Assembly (NCBI RefSeq): GCF_042678045.1
Contig: NZ_JBHUDI010000005.1
Location: 124,001 to 188,000, forward strand
DNA from: Natrinema amylolyticus_A
GTDB lineage: Archaea > Halobacteriota > Halobacteria > Halobacteriales > Natrialbaceae
Length of the DNA stretch: 64,000 nt
Reading direction: 5' to 3'
Shown: piece after piece, positions 16,323-25,816 of the stretch
How the letters are laid out: each line of letters opens with the position of its first letter
How positions within the stretch are numbered: position 1 is the stretch's first letter
Position numbers and translations under genes: made by a program
The notes under the pieces: generated by a model
Database searches by the model: none
Told to the model about the DNA's origin: nothing
Seen by the model: the letters and a program-made list of their open reading frames with translations, nothing else

Positions 16323-16636
16323 CGGTCGTCCAGAGGGGCGTGACGAAAAAGGGTGTTTTGGAGTAGCTGACTCGCCGCGTCGGCGGCGACCGAATCATGG
16401 CCGTTTGGCGGTTGATACTGGAACGTTTCACCGAGAAACGTCGCGTTTGTGCCCGAAACGAATCTAGGGTACTTCCCATTGATCCGGCATCGCTCGACGG
16501 CATGACTCTCGATCGGAAAACTGCAGACCGTCGTCGATTCGCTCGCCTCCTCGGAACGGACGGCGGCCGTGGCTCCGGCTTGCCCATCGTTGGGACCGAC
16601 GCTGACAGCGAGGCAGCCGACGAGGACAACGGCCAT
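16319..16636 (-). CDS. Possible small exported protein
   Basis: This 105-codon frame starts with a short hydrophobic segment (MAVVLVGCLAVSVG) that could be a signal sequence, perhaps with a lipobox at LVGC, though eight residues is very short for one. The remainder is hydrophilic with two further Cys (in TTVCSFP and ERCRING). Its stop overlaps the start of the DUF5813-like gene by 4 nt, favouring a real, co-transcribed gene downstream of metY. No homologues come to mind. Competing frames on both strands have less gene-like composition. Confidence 0.4.
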   Translation of the reverse strand: MAVVLVGCLAVSVGPNDGQAGATAAVRSEEASESTTVCSFPIESHAVERCRINGKYPRFVSGTNATFLGETFQYQPPNGHDSVAADAASQLLQNTLFRHAPLDDR

Positions 16637-16685
16637 GACAGCGACATCGACGCTGCGTCCGACCGCCGCACTCGCTGATGACTCC

Positions 16686-18008
16686 CTACGCCTGTTCGAT
16701 CGCCTGATCCAGATCCGCGATCACGTCGTCGACGTCCTCGATGCCGACCGAGAGGCGCACGAGGTCGTCGGTGACGCCGCTTGCCAGCTTCTCCTCTTCG
16801 GTGAGCTGCTGGTGGGTCGTACTCGCGGGATGGATGATCAGTGTCTTTGCATCGCCGACGTTCGCGAGCAGGCTCGCGAGTTCGACCTCCTCCGAGACCG
16901 TTCGAGCCGACTCGTAGCCGCCCTCAAGGCCGAACGTGATCATGCCGCCGTAGCCGCCGTCGAGGTACTCCGTGGCGTTTTCGTGGGTCTCGTGGCTCTC
17001 GAGGCCGGGGTAGTTGACCCAAGACACCTTGGGGTGGTCCTCGAGATACTCGGCGACCGCTTGCGCGTTCTCGGAGTGGCGCTCCATCCGAAGCGGGAGC
17101 GTCTCGAGTTTCTGGAGCGTGACCCAGGCGTCGAACGGCGACTGGTGGTTGCCGATGTCCCGCAGACCGCGGGCACGGGCGGCGTAGGTGAACGCCGCGT
17201 CGCCGAACCGTTCGGCGAAGTTCACGCCGTGATAGGCAGGGTTGTCGCCACCGATCTCGGGGTAGTCCCACTCGTCCCAGGGGGTATTTCCGCTGTCGAC
17301 GAGCGCCCCGCCGATGGTGGTGCCGCTCCCGTGTATCCACTTGGTCGTAGAGTGCCAAATGAGGTCCGCACCGTGGTCGAAGGGGTTGCAGAGGTACGGC
17401 GTCGCGAACGTGTTGTCGACGAGCAGCGGGACCTCGTGGTCGTGAGCGATATCGGCGATCCGCTCGATGTCCGGCGTCACGAGGGCGGGGTTGCCGATCG
17501 TCTCGAGATGAACGAAGGCAGTGTCCTCGTCGATGGCCTCCTCGTAGGCCTCGTAATCCAGCGTGTCGACGAACGTCGTCTCGACGCCCCGGCGGGCAAC
17601 GGTGTGGGTGAGGTAGGTGTACGTACCGCCGTACAGGGCTGACGCACTGACAATGTTATCGCCCTGTTCGGCGAGCAGGAAGGTCGCGAGGTCCAGCGCC
17701 GCCATGCCGCTCGAGGTCGTGATCGCGCCGATACCCCCCTCGAGTGCCGCAATGCGGTTCTCGAGGGTCATCGTCGTCGGGTTCTGGATCCGGCTGTAGA
17801 TATTCTTGCCATCGTAGGCGGTGGCGTACGCGGCGGGCTCGTCCTCGAGTGCGAACATCTCCGCGGCGTGCTCGGCGTCGTCGAAGACGTACGAGGTGGT
17901 CTGGTACAGCGGCGGTGCGCGGGAACCCGTCGCCGGGTCCGGCTTCTGCCCGGCGTGGATGCTTTTCGTCGCGAAGCGATGGCCGTCCGAATCGGAATCG
18001 TCACTCAT
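16686..18008 (-). CDS. metY: O-acetylhomoserine sulfhydrylase (MetY-type PLP enzyme)
   Basis: This 440-aa Cys/Met-metabolism PLP enzyme would make homocysteine from O-acetylhomoserine and sulfide. The PLP lysine is in HSTTKWIHG. YSRIQNPTTMTLENRIAALEGG, SASALYGGTYTYLTHT and HPASTTHQQLTEEE are typical of the long O-acetylhomoserine sulfhydrylase branch rather than of cystathionine synthases. The ATG at 18008 was preferred over 18071 because the extra residues are unlike the family. Downstream on the same strand are two small genes of unknown role. Substrate preference for O-acetyl over O-succinyl is an inference from the family. Confidence 0.92.
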   Translation of the reverse strand: MSDDSDSDGHRFATKSIHAGQKPDPATGSRAPPLYQTTSYVFDDAEHAAEMFALEDEPAAYATAYDGKNIYSRIQNPTTMTLENRIAALEGGIGAITTSSGMAALDLATFLLAEQGDNIVSASALYGGTYTYLTHTVARRGVETTFVDTLDYEAYEEAIDEDTAFVHLETIGNPALVTPDIERIADIAHDHEVPLLVDNTFATPYLCNPFDHGADLIWHSTTKWIHGSGTTIGGALVDSGNTPWDEWDYPEIGGDNPAYHGVNFAERFGDAAFTYAARARGLRDIGNHQSPFDAWVTLQKLETLPLRMERHSENAQAVAEYLEDHPKVSWVNYPGLESHETHENATEYLDGGYGGMITFGLEGGYESARTVSEEVELASLLANVGDAKTLIIHPASTTHQQLTEEEKLASGVTDDLVRLSVGIEDVDDVIADLDQAIEQA

Positions 18009-18113
18009 ACCCGAGTCGTTGCAGCCATCCCATCTAAAACCCCTCGCGTTTCCCTTGGCACCGGAATACAACCGAGATGCGGGCAGATATTACCGAGTAC
18101 TACGTGTCGGCGG

Positions 18114-19127
18114 TTAGAACTCGAGAACGGTAACGATGCGAAGGCTCTCGAGGAGCAACCAGCCGACGAACGCGCCATAGAGCCCCAACAGCAGCCACGC
18201 CTCGCGCTTCGAGAGGCGCATTTCGGTTCGGGAAATACCGAAGAAGACGATCGTTGCGAGAACCAGAAAACTCATCATCGGGACGATGTGGGCAAAGTTG
18301 ACCGTCAGCGAGCCCGCCACGAGGACGCCGACCGGGACGGCGACGAGCAGATCGAAAGTGTTACTCCCGAGGACGTTCGCCAGCGTGACCGTCGGCCGAT
18401 CCGCCTGTGCGGCCGCGAGACTGACGAACGTATCGGGCAGGCTCGAGCCGGCGGCCACGACGGTCATCCCCCAGAGAAACGAGGGAGTCCCGAACGCTTC
18501 GCCGAGGCCGATCGCCGACCGCACCAGCGCTTCGACGCCGATGACGATCGCCACCAGTCCGACACCGAACTGCACCCAGGTCGGGAGCATATCGACCGAC
18601 GTATCCGCGGACGCCCCCTCGTCGGCGGCGTCGAGATACTGGGTGAAGATGTAGAGGCCGTACAGCGCGACGGGGAACAGCGCGAGCGGCCGCGATACTG
18701 TGCCCCGTATGAGGCCGTCGGCTTCGGTAGCCGGGTTGTAGATGACCGCAAGCGAGAACGTCAACAAAAGTGATGCGACCGCGAGCATGTAAAACAGCGA
18801 CTCCTTGTAAACCAGTTCGCGCGACGTGTCGATGCCGCCGCCGACCACCACGGCGAGTCCGGGAATCGCCAGCAGATTGAACACTGCCGAGCCGACGATC
18901 GACCCGACGCCGAGTTCGAACTCGCCGTGGAGCAGCGTCGCCAGCAATACGCTCACCAGTTCGGGCATGCTCGAACCGACGGCGGCGATGACGGCCCCCT
19001 GAACGACCGCCGGCAGCCCGTAGGCGGCCGCGAGATCGTTTGCCGCCTCCTCGAGTCTGGCACTGCCGTACCAGAGTACGCCCGTTCCGACGGCAGCGAG
19101 GGCGAGCAGCCCCGCGATCTCGATCAT
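18114..19127 (-). CDS. Sodium/calcium exchanger family protein (CaCA)
   Basis: This 337-aa membrane antiporter has two internally repeated alpha motifs: GSSMPELVSVLLA with GSIVGSAVFNLLAIPG in the first half and GSSLPDTFVSLAAA with ANVLGSNTFDLLVAVPVG in the second. About ten hydrophobic segments are visible, with an acidic loop (AADEGASADTSVD) between the halves. The first motif keeps the transport Glu (PEL); the second has PDT, so the second acidic residue is Asp. Ca2+/Na+ exchange is likely. The ATG at 19127 was chosen because the first membrane segment begins there. Confidence 0.88.
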   Translation of the reverse strand: MIEIAGLLALAAVGTGVLWYGSARLEEAANDLAAAYGLPAVVQGAVIAAVGSSMPELVSVLLATLLHGEFELGVGSIVGSAVFNLLAIPGLAVVVGGGIDTSRELVYKESLFYMLAVASLLLTFSLAVIYNPATEADGLIRGTVSRPLALFPVALYGLYIFTQYLDAADEGASADTSVDMLPTWVQFGVGLVAIVIGVEALVRSAIGLGEAFGTPSFLWGMTVVAAGSSLPDTFVSLAAAQADRPTVTLANVLGSNTFDLLVAVPVGVLVAGSLTVNFAHIVPMMSFLVLATIVFFGISRTEMRLSKREAWLLLGLYGAFVGWLLLESLRIVTVLEF

Positions 19128-19498
19128 AACCGGGTCGCTGGTCGGCGACCGACCGTCGATCCCTGCCGACACGTTCGGTTGCGCTCGCCTCGTCGAGCGG
19201 TTGTCTCTCGCGTCTCGGCTTTCTCGGCGGCTTCCGCTTCCATGGTTCGCCCTTCTCGCGCAGACGTGTAAAGATGGCAGACTCTCGCGGCGATGGCGTT
19301 GTGATCGCCCCACTGGGCGGTGCTCGAGCGCCCGTCGGGTCGAGTAGGGTGCCCTCTATATCGCTCGTGAGCGCTTCGTGACCGTTGGGACTGCTACTAG
19401 CAACGCTCATACGCACGGCTCTCGGCACTTGGGTCACGACGCGACGGTACGCGCGACGGACTGCCGTCCGAACCGCTGCCGAGCGACGTCGACCACCT
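19128..19498. other. Intergenic region, 371 nt, divergent promoters expected
   Basis: This lies between the exchanger (-) and an uncharacterised gene (+). TATA-like patches occur (CTCTATATCG near 19354-19363), but none sits at the exact leaderless distance from either start. No RNA gene, repeat or gene-like frame was found. Confidence 0.4.
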
Positions 19499-19927
19499 AT
19501 GTCCGAATCAACGCCGCAGCCACGGAGCGACGATGCCGAATCGGTCTACAAAGACTACATACTGGACGTCCGAATTCTCGAGGTTACGCCGCCGGACACC
19601 GAGACACCGCAGTACCGGTTCGACGCCCCGCAGCATACGTCGATTACGTTCGAGGATCCGGAGATGGCGACGCTCTACGCCGACGTCTACTTCGATACGA
19701 ACGGCTTTCAGGAGGTGGGTACCGGCGATCGGGGCGTTCCGCCGGAGGTCATTCAGGCGGGACGGGATACGCTCGCGGCGTACTTTCTCACGATGCCGGG
19801 GACGGACGTCAATTGGGTGGCGTCGTTTTACGGGAAAACACCCCCGAAGATCGAGCGCTACGTCGCGTCCGTCCGCCAGCGCGCCCAGGAGATCCGCGCG
19901 AACGCCGCCGAACAGGGACTCGAGTAG
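19499..19927 (+). CDS. Uncharacterised conserved-looking protein, 142 aa
   Basis: This acidic soluble protein has no signal peptide, membrane segment or metal motif. Notable stretches are ESVYKDYILDVRILEV, TSITFEDPEMATLYADVYFDTNGF and WVASFYGKTPPKIERYVASVR, which read like a folded alpha/beta protein with a helical C terminus. Codon use matches the neighbours. The ATG at 19499 was chosen over 19385, whose extra 38 residues are Arg-rich and unlike a haloarchaeal protein. I do not recognise a family. Confidence 0.7.
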   Translation: MSESTPQPRSDDAESVYKDYILDVRILEVTPPDTETPQYRFDAPQHTSITFEDPEMATLYADVYFDTNGFQEVGTGDRGVPPEVIQAGRDTLAAYFLTMPGTDVNWVASFYGKTPPKIERYVASVRQRAQEIRANAAEQGLE

Positions 19928-20094
19928 CCGACGCCGCTCTCACGGGGCTGTAACTGACGAGCTGCTCTTTTCCGGGTTCGTCTCGAGCGCACAGGTACTT
20001 GTCGGCAGCCAGTGACAAGGCAGGTATGGTCGGAACGAAGACCTACATAGCGGTCCGTTCGGTTCGTTTGTCACCCCTGGCGTACATATCAAAC

Positions 20095-20110
20095 ATATAA
20101 AAATTCTATA
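20095..20110 (+). promoter_or_regulatory. AT-rich TATA region of the PhoX-type gene
   Basis: ATATAAAAATTCTATA lies 25-40 nt before the ATG at 20135, the strongest TATA-type element in the window. Two overlapping TATA boxes are possible. Phosphate control of such genes is known in haloarchaea, but no operator was identified here. Confidence 0.6.
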
Positions 20111-20134
20111 ACGCACTGGACGGGTACCGAACTG

Positions 20135-22306
20135 ATGGTCGAGTTCACTCGACGGAACCTGATGGAAGCCTCGGTCGCCGCAGCACTGGGCGCGAGCGTC
20201 GCTGGCGTCGCGAGCGCCGACGATCCGGACGATCCCGACACGCCGCTGGCCCCCCACGTGAAGGGGGACCTCAAGCGGTTCTCGTCGACCGCGCTCGGCG
20301 CGGAGGTCACCGGGCCGTTCGTGTTCGACAACGGTGAGTTGCTCTACAGCCTCCAGCATCCGAGCCGCGACAACCCCGCGCCGTACGACGAGGCCGGAAT
20401 CGGCTATTTCAGCGGCTTCAAGTTCGAGTTCGACGGGAGCAACGACGACTTCGACGAGCTGTCGACGCCCCAGACGAACGCGGAGCGAGGGATCGTCCGT
20501 GGTGCGGACAGCGAGTACACGTTCCTCGCACGGGCTCACGAGGAGATCAACGGCGGCACCGAGGAACTCGGCGTCGTCCAGACTCCCGACGGCGAGAACA
20601 TCACGACCGACGCGTTCGCCGGCACGCAGTACGGCGACGCCGCGTACAACCCCGACTGTAACGAGTTCGTCGCCACGAACGAGGACGGCACCGAGGGATA
20701 CCTGTTTACGAACTGGGAGAACAGCCCTGGCAACGTCACCCGGATCCCGATCAGCCGGACCGCCGATGGCGAGTGGGAGGCCGACCTCGAGAACGCGATC
20801 AATCTCGCCAACACCGAGCCGATGCGCGAGCTCGGCGGCACGCGCATCAACTGTTACGGCGATCTGAGTCCGTGGAACACGATGCTCTCCTCCGAGGAGA
20901 ACTACGCACACCCGCGTGTCTCGCTGGCCGCGACCGTCGGCGACATCGTCGAGGCAGGGACGGGCAAGGGACGTCGCGGCGCTCACGAGTTCTGGAACCG
21001 ACCGAACCCCTCGGCGATCCAGAGCGCTGTCGATGACTACTACGGCGAGGAGGCCTGGGGCGTCCAGGGCTACTGGTCACTGACAGGTGTCGAGTTCCTC
21101 GCGTACTATCTCGGTGCGGCCCCCGTCGACCAGAACGCCGACGGGAACACGCTCGAGCCGATCGGCGACGTCTACCCCAACCCTTACCGCTACGGCTACC
21201 ACGTCGACGTCCGCGAGCCGACGGCCGACACGCCACAGCCCGTCAAGTACTACGTGATGGGACGGGCCGCCTGGGAGGCGCCGGACATCCAGTCCGACAG
21301 AAAGACGGTCTACGGCTGCTCTGACGGCGACAGCAAGGGGATATACAAGTTCGTTGCTGACGAGCCAATCGACAGCTACGACGACCCGATGGACATCGCC
21401 GGTACTCTCTATGCCCCGACAGTGACCAACGAGGAAGCCGCCCGCGAACTTCCGCCGGCCGTTGTCGACCTCGAGCTCGAGTGGCTGGAACTCGGCCACG
21501 CCACGAACCGCGAGGTCGAAGCGTGGATCGCTGACTACGACGACGTCACCCAGGTCGACTACCTCGAGACCCACGCCGAGACCGACTGGGAGACGGACCT
21601 CGAAACCGCTCTCGAGGAAGCCGACATGGAGGTCGTCGAAAACGGCAATCAGGACTACATCATCGACGAGGAGATCGTCCGCTGGGCCGACCAGTACGAG
21701 GCCAACGGTCCAGACGGCGTCGATCCAGAGCTGCGTCGCGTGCCGTTCCTCGAGACGCGCGCGGCCGCCAAAGAGATCGGCGCGACCATCGAGTTCAACA
21801 AAGCCGAAGGCGTCGACAGCGTCGACGGAGCCGAGCCGGGCGATTACGTCTACTTCGCCATCTCCGAACTCAACGACGACATGTCCACCGAAGCAGGCTA
21901 CGACGGCGTCGGCGATATCCAGCTCGAGCGGGTCGACGGCGGCGTCGTCTACCGGGCGGAACTCGAGTCGGATTTCAACGTCTCGACGCTCGAGCCGGTC
22001 ATCGTCGGGCCGGACGCGAGTGATCCGGCTGACGTCGCGGACGACGCGCTGATCAATGTCGACAACGTGCTCGTGATGGACGACGGCCGCGTGCTCTGCT
22101 GTGAGGACGCCGATCAGTTCGGCCGCTCCTACAGCAACGACTGCCTCTACGTGTACGAGCCACCGGAGAACGGCGGCCCCGGCCGTCCGACCGAACATCC
22201 GGAGAGTGGCCGCGGCGAAACCGGTGACACAGCCGACCGTTCGGCTCGTCCTGCCGAGCAGCCGGGCCGTAGCCGCGGACGAGGCACGGACAGAAATGAC
22301 GACTGA
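20135..22306 (+). CDS. Tat-exported PhoX/DUF839 family phosphatase-like protein
   Basis: This 723-aa protein has a twin-arginine signal (TRRNLMEASVAAALG, predicted cleavage after ASA near residue 28). The body fits the DUF839/PhoX family: HEEINGGTEELG, LFTNWENSPGNVTRIP, GGTRINCYGDLSPWNTMLSSEE, and a late VDNVLVMDDGRVLCCEDAD segment. PhoX enzymes are Ca/Fe-dependent alkaline phosphatases; DUF839 relatives may have other activities. The C-terminal 45 residues are a low-complexity Pro/Gly/Arg/Glu tail. Surface release of phosphate from organic phosphates is the likely role. Confidence 0.88.
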   Translation: MVEFTRRNLMEASVAAALGASVAGVASADDPDDPDTPLAPHVKGDLKRFSSTALGAEVTGPFVFDNGELLYSLQHPSRDNPAPYDEAGIGYFSGFKFEFDGSNDDFDELSTPQTNAERGIVRGADSEYTFLARAHEEINGGTEELGVVQTPDGENITTDAFAGTQYGDAAYNPDCNEFVATNEDGTEGYLFTNWENSPGNVTRIPISRTADGEWEADLENAINLANTEPMRELGGTRINCYGDLSPWNTMLSSEENYAHPRVSLAATVGDIVEAGTGKGRRGAHEFWNRPNPSAIQSAVDDYYGEEAWGVQGYWSLTGVEFLAYYLGAAPVDQNADGNTLEPIGDVYPNPYRYGYHVDVREPTADTPQPVKYYVMGRAAWEAPDIQSDRKTVYGCSDGDSKGIYKFVADEPIDSYDDPMDIAGTLYAPTVTNEEAARELPPAVVDLELEWLELGHATNREVEAWIADYDDVTQVDYLETHAETDWETDLETALEEADMEVVENGNQDYIIDEEIVRWADQYEANGPDGVDPELRRVPFLETRAAAKEIGATIEFNKAEGVDSVDGAEPGDYVYFAISELNDDMSTEAGYDGVGDIQLERVDGGVVYRAELESDFNVSTLEPVIVGPDASDPADVADDALINVDNVLVMDDGRVLCCEDADQFGRSYSNDCLYVYEPPENGGPGRPTEHPESGRGETGDTADRSARPAEQPGRSRGRGTDRNDD

Positions 22307-22416
22307 CGGTCTATCGTAACAACTGAAACGATTTACACACTGATCGCACAGCGGTCGTGCGATCAGGTGTGCACTGACTGTCAGTGGCTACTATCGGAAG
22401 GTACGGCGTACCGCGC

Positions 22417-23937
22417 TCACTCGAGCAGCGACTCGCCGGTCATCTCGGGCGGCTGGTCGAGGTCGATCGCCTCGAGCATCGTCGGCGCGATATCGGCGAG
22501 CGTGCCGCCCTCGCGGACGGTTCGGCTCCCGTCGGTGCCATCAGGGGCAAGATAGATCAGCGGCACCTCGTTGTACGTGTGTGCCGTATGCGGGTCGTCC
22601 TCGGTCCCCATGTCGTCGGCGTTGCCGTGGTCAGCGGTGACGAGGACGTGTGCGCCGGCGGCCTCGAGCCGGTCGACGAGCCGGCCCAACTGTTCGTCGA
22701 CGGCTTCGACGGCCTCGATCGCGGCTTCGTAGTCGCCGGTGTGGCCGACCATGTCCGGGTTGGCGTAGTTGAGCACGAGGACGTCTGGATCGTCAGAGTC
22801 GATCGTGTCGATCGCGGTGTCGGTCACCTCGGGCGCGCTCATTTCGGGTTGGAGGTCGTAGGTCGGCACGTCGGGGCTCTCGACGATCTTCCGGATCTCG
22901 CCGTCGAACTCGACCTCGCGGCCGCCGTTTAAGAAGTAGGTGACGTGGGCGTACTTCTCGGATTCGGCGATCCGCAACTGCGTCTTCCCGGCGTCGGCCA
23001 GTACTTCACCGAGCACCTGCTCGGGCTGGTTCGGCGGATAGGCAACGGGGAGGTCGAACGTCTTGTCGTACTGGGTCATCATCACGACCTCGGCATCCGG
23101 CGGACTGGTCGCACACTCGTCGGCCCAGTCCTCCGGCCGGATGTCCGCGAGCATCCGCGTCAGCTGTCGCGCCCGGTCGGAGCGGAAGTTGAACCAGACG
23201 ACCGCGTCGCCATCCTCGAGCGCCGGCTGCTCCGTAACGAGCGTCGGCTCGACGAACTCGTCGGTCTCGCCGCGGTCGTATGATTCCTCGACCGCGTCGA
23301 CGGCCGAGTCGGCGGTCCACTCGGCCTCGCGGTTGACGATCGCATCGTAGGCCCGCTTCGTCCGCTCCCAGTTCTGATCGCGGTCCATCGCGTAGTAGCG
23401 CCCCGAAACCGTCGCCACGTCGCCGGTGCCGTGCTCGGCGATCACGTCCTCGAGCGTCCCGAGGTACTCCCGGCCGCCGGTCGGCGAGGTATCCCGGCCG
23501 TCGGTGATCACGTGGGTGACGGCCTCGACGTCACGGTCGGCCGCCAGCTCGATCAGCGCGTGGAGGTGTTCCTGATCGGAGTGGACGCCGCCGTCGCTGA
23601 CGAGCCCGAGGAAGTGAACTCGGCCGCCGTTTTCGCGAGCCTGATCGAACGCCCGGTTGATCGCGTCGTTCTCCCGGAACGAACCGTCCGCGATGGAGTC
23701 CGAGATCCGGGTGTACTCCTGATAGACGACGCGGCCGGCACCGATGTTCAGGTGGCCGACCTCGCTGTTGCCCATCTGTCCCTCGGGGAGACCGACACGT
23801 CGACCGGCGACCTCGAGCCGCCCGTACGCGCCCGATTCTGCCAGGCGGTCGAAGACCGGCGTTTCGGCCGCGTCGACCGCGTCCCTGCCGCCGTCACCGA
23901 GTCCCCAGCCGTCGAGGACGATCAGCGCAGCTTCCAT
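22417..23937 (-). CDS. gpmI: 2,3-bisphosphoglycerate-independent phosphoglycerate mutase
   Basis: This 506-aa metalloenzyme interconverts 3- and 2-phosphoglycerate. It starts ALIVLDGWGLGD (metal Asp D9) and has the catalytic serine S58 in GQMGNSEVGHLNIGAGR. FLGLVSDGGVHSD and the C-terminal VLVTADHGNADDM are diagnostic of the bacterial-type iPGM. Length and domain order are normal. Together with ppsA (44954) it points to active lower glycolysis/gluconeogenesis, although the genes are not linked. Confidence 0.95.
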   Translation of the reverse strand: MEAALIVLDGWGLGDGGRDAVDAAETPVFDRLAESGAYGRLEVAGRRVGLPEGQMGNSEVGHLNIGAGRVVYQEYTRISDSIADGSFRENDAINRAFDQARENGGRVHFLGLVSDGGVHSDQEHLHALIELAADRDVEAVTHVITDGRDTSPTGGREYLGTLEDVIAEHGTGDVATVSGRYYAMDRDQNWERTKRAYDAIVNREAEWTADSAVDAVEESYDRGETDEFVEPTLVTEQPALEDGDAVVWFNFRSDRARQLTRMLADIRPEDWADECATSPPDAEVVMMTQYDKTFDLPVAYPPNQPEQVLGEVLADAGKTQLRIAESEKYAHVTYFLNGGREVEFDGEIRKIVESPDVPTYDLQPEMSAPEVTDTAIDTIDSDDPDVLVLNYANPDMVGHTGDYEAAIEAVEAVDEQLGRLVDRLEAAGAHVLVTADHGNADDMGTEDDPHTAHTYNEVPLIYLAPDGTDGSRTVREGGTLADIAPTMLEAIDLDQPPEMTGESLLE

Positions 23938-24124
23938 ACGAGACGGGAAACCGGCGCGTCCTAACTACCTGTCGTTGTCTTCGTCAGTGTCGGCCGGCCG
24001 CAGGGACATCTCACCGCCAAAATATCAGTGGTAAGTTATGTTCTGTGGGCTGATTCGAGCGGCTGGGCCCAGAGCCTGACTGTGTCGTGTGAACGAGCCG
24101 ACTCGACCAGCCAGTGTCGCGCGG

Positions 24125-24388
24125 TCAGTCGTCGTGACGGTGATCGAAGGTCGTCCCGCAGTCGCCACAGACGGTCGCGTTACCGGGCGTGCTCCGCTGT
24201 GCGAAGACGGCCCCGCACTCGTCACAGATCATGAACAGTCGGTGTTCCGGCGGTACGCCGGCCTCGAAGTCAGCCCGGATCCAGGCGTCGGGGTTCCCCT
24301 CTTCGTAGATGGTGACCCCGGTCCCGTTCTGTCGCCAGTTGATCGCGCGCTCGTCGGAGGTAACGGTCGCCGATTCTCGCTCGGACAT
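24125..24388 (-). CDS. Small zinc-ribbon protein
   Basis: This 87-aa protein has a C-terminal zinc ribbon: CDECGAVFAQ and CGDCGTTFDH form two CxxC knuckles. The N-terminal half (AINWRQNGTGVTIYEEGNPDAWI) looks like a small beta domain. Such proteins are frequent in haloarchaea and usually lack an assigned role. The ATG at 24388 was chosen over 24421: a TATA-like TAAATTAC (24435-24442, minus strand) predicts transcription starting after the upstream ATG. It is divergent from nurA. Confidence 0.8.
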   Translation of the reverse strand: MSERESATVTSDERAINWRQNGTGVTIYEEGNPDAWIRADFEAGVPPEHRLFMICDECGAVFAQRSTPGNATVCGDCGTTFDHRHDD

Positions 24389-24514
24389 CCAGATATCACC
24401 AGTCTCGAGGCGTCCATACATACGTTTTCTGATAGTAATTTACACACACTCGAGTCAACATTTGCTTCGTTCACGACCACTGGCTTTTTGCGGGTTGGAC
24501 GGGAGCCCTCTGTC

Positions 24515-25792
24515 ATGACGCTCGATCCGGTCCACTTCGACGGTATCGCGCGGCTCGCGAGGCGGATCGACCACGGGACCGACGAGCGCGACCGCCGCGC
24601 CTTCGCCGAGACCGTCTGGGAGGAATTCCTCGATCCCTTGCTCGACGACGGACGGCGGGTCCTCGAGCCGTTCGACGAGCAGGCGCGGCGGCTGGTCGAC
24701 TGTGAGGCGGTCGCGTTACGCGACCGCGAGTTTCCGACCGAGCACGGCCTCGACGCGGGGACGATCAACCCGACGACGTTCAAAAACGGGCTCGTCATCG
24801 ACATCGCACAGGCGGCGATGAGCGCGACGCCGAGCGATCTCGACCTCCACCGGTCACGAACGACAGTGATGACGGTCCACTCGAACGACGAGACGATGAC
24901 CGTCGACGAGACGTGGGGCAAGTTCGACGAGGGCTACAGCCGGAGCCGTGCGGTCAAGATCCCGCCGCTGCCGCGCTTTGCCGAGGGCGTCGTCCACGCG
25001 CTGGCGCTGTACCTCGCCGAGAGCACCCACGCCCGTGATCACGCCGAAGACGTTTCTGATCTACTCGTCCTCGACGGCCCGCTGTATCCCCGTGGCCTGC
25101 TGCGCTGGGCTGACCAGCACCCCGATCTGGCCGACTTCCTGCTCGACGACCCGCGGCCGACGACCGTCCTCGAGAACTACGTTCGGCTGGTCGAGACGTT
25201 CGTCGACCGAGACGTGCCGCTCGTCGGCTTCGTCAAAAACCCCGCGACGCGCGTCGTCACGCGAACGCTGAAATCGAACCGGGAGATCGACGTCAGCGTC
25301 CCGTGGGCAGACGATTCGGCGCTGTTTACCCGGCTGCTCGAGCGCGGCGAGTACGTCGACGACGTCGACGGCGAGCGCTGGGAGCGGGACACCGCGGCGC
25401 TGACCTATACGAACTGGTTCCGCTCGCGCGGCGGCGTCGACCGACCGCTGTCGGCCGAGGGCGACGCACTCGGCGTCGACCGACGCCTCGAGCGCGATGC
25501 CTACGAAGTGACCTTCTTCGTCGTCTACGATCCGCGCGACGATCTGCTGTATCGGATCGAGGCCCCCTACGCGTTCACGACGGACCCGGACATGCGCGAG
25601 CGACTGACGATGCAGGTATTACAGGACGTCGCCGTCGCCCACGGGCCGCCGACGATCGTCGAAAAAGCCGACGAACTCGCCCGGATCAGTAACGCTGAGA
25701 AGGCCTCACTTCGCGAAACGCTCGAGACGCAGTTCGACACCGTTCAGGACCGGACCTACGACGACCACCGGTGGGACGAACAGCCCTACTGA
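24515..25792 (+). CDS. nurA: DNA repair nuclease NurA
   Basis: This 425-aa protein has the NurA nuclease fold: LDAGTINPTTFKNGLVIDIAQAAMSA, LLVLDGPLYPRGLL, and GFVKNPATRVVTRTL, which carry the acidic and basic active-site positions of the family. NurA works with HerA (28238) to resect 5' strands at double-strand breaks alongside Mre11-Rad50. Here two unrelated genes separate it from herA rather than the adjacent arrangement seen in many archaea. The ATG at 24515 was chosen because the earlier frame from 24089 runs antisense through the zinc-ribbon gene. Confidence 0.88.
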   Translation: MTLDPVHFDGIARLARRIDHGTDERDRRAFAETVWEEFLDPLLDDGRRVLEPFDEQARRLVDCEAVALRDREFPTEHGLDAGTINPTTFKNGLVIDIAQAAMSATPSDLDLHRSRTTVMTVHSNDETMTVDETWGKFDEGYSRSRAVKIPPLPRFAEGVVHALALYLAESTHARDHAEDVSDLLVLDGPLYPRGLLRWADQHPDLADFLLDDPRPTTVLENYVRLVETFVDRDVPLVGFVKNPATRVVTRTLKSNREIDVSVPWADDSALFTRLLERGEYVDDVDGERWERDTAALTYTNWFRSRGGVDRPLSAEGDALGVDRRLERDAYEVTFFVVYDPRDDLLYRIEAPYAFTTDPDMRERLTMQVLQDVAVAHGPPTIVEKADELARISNAEKASLRETLETQFDTVQDRTYDDHRWDEQPY

Positions 25793-25816
25793 CCAGGTCG
25801 GTCGCCCCGACGCCGG

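Noticed and set aside
16569..17642. A 357-codon + strand frame opposite metY
   Set aside because: Antisense shadow; metY has a full PLP-enzyme pattern.
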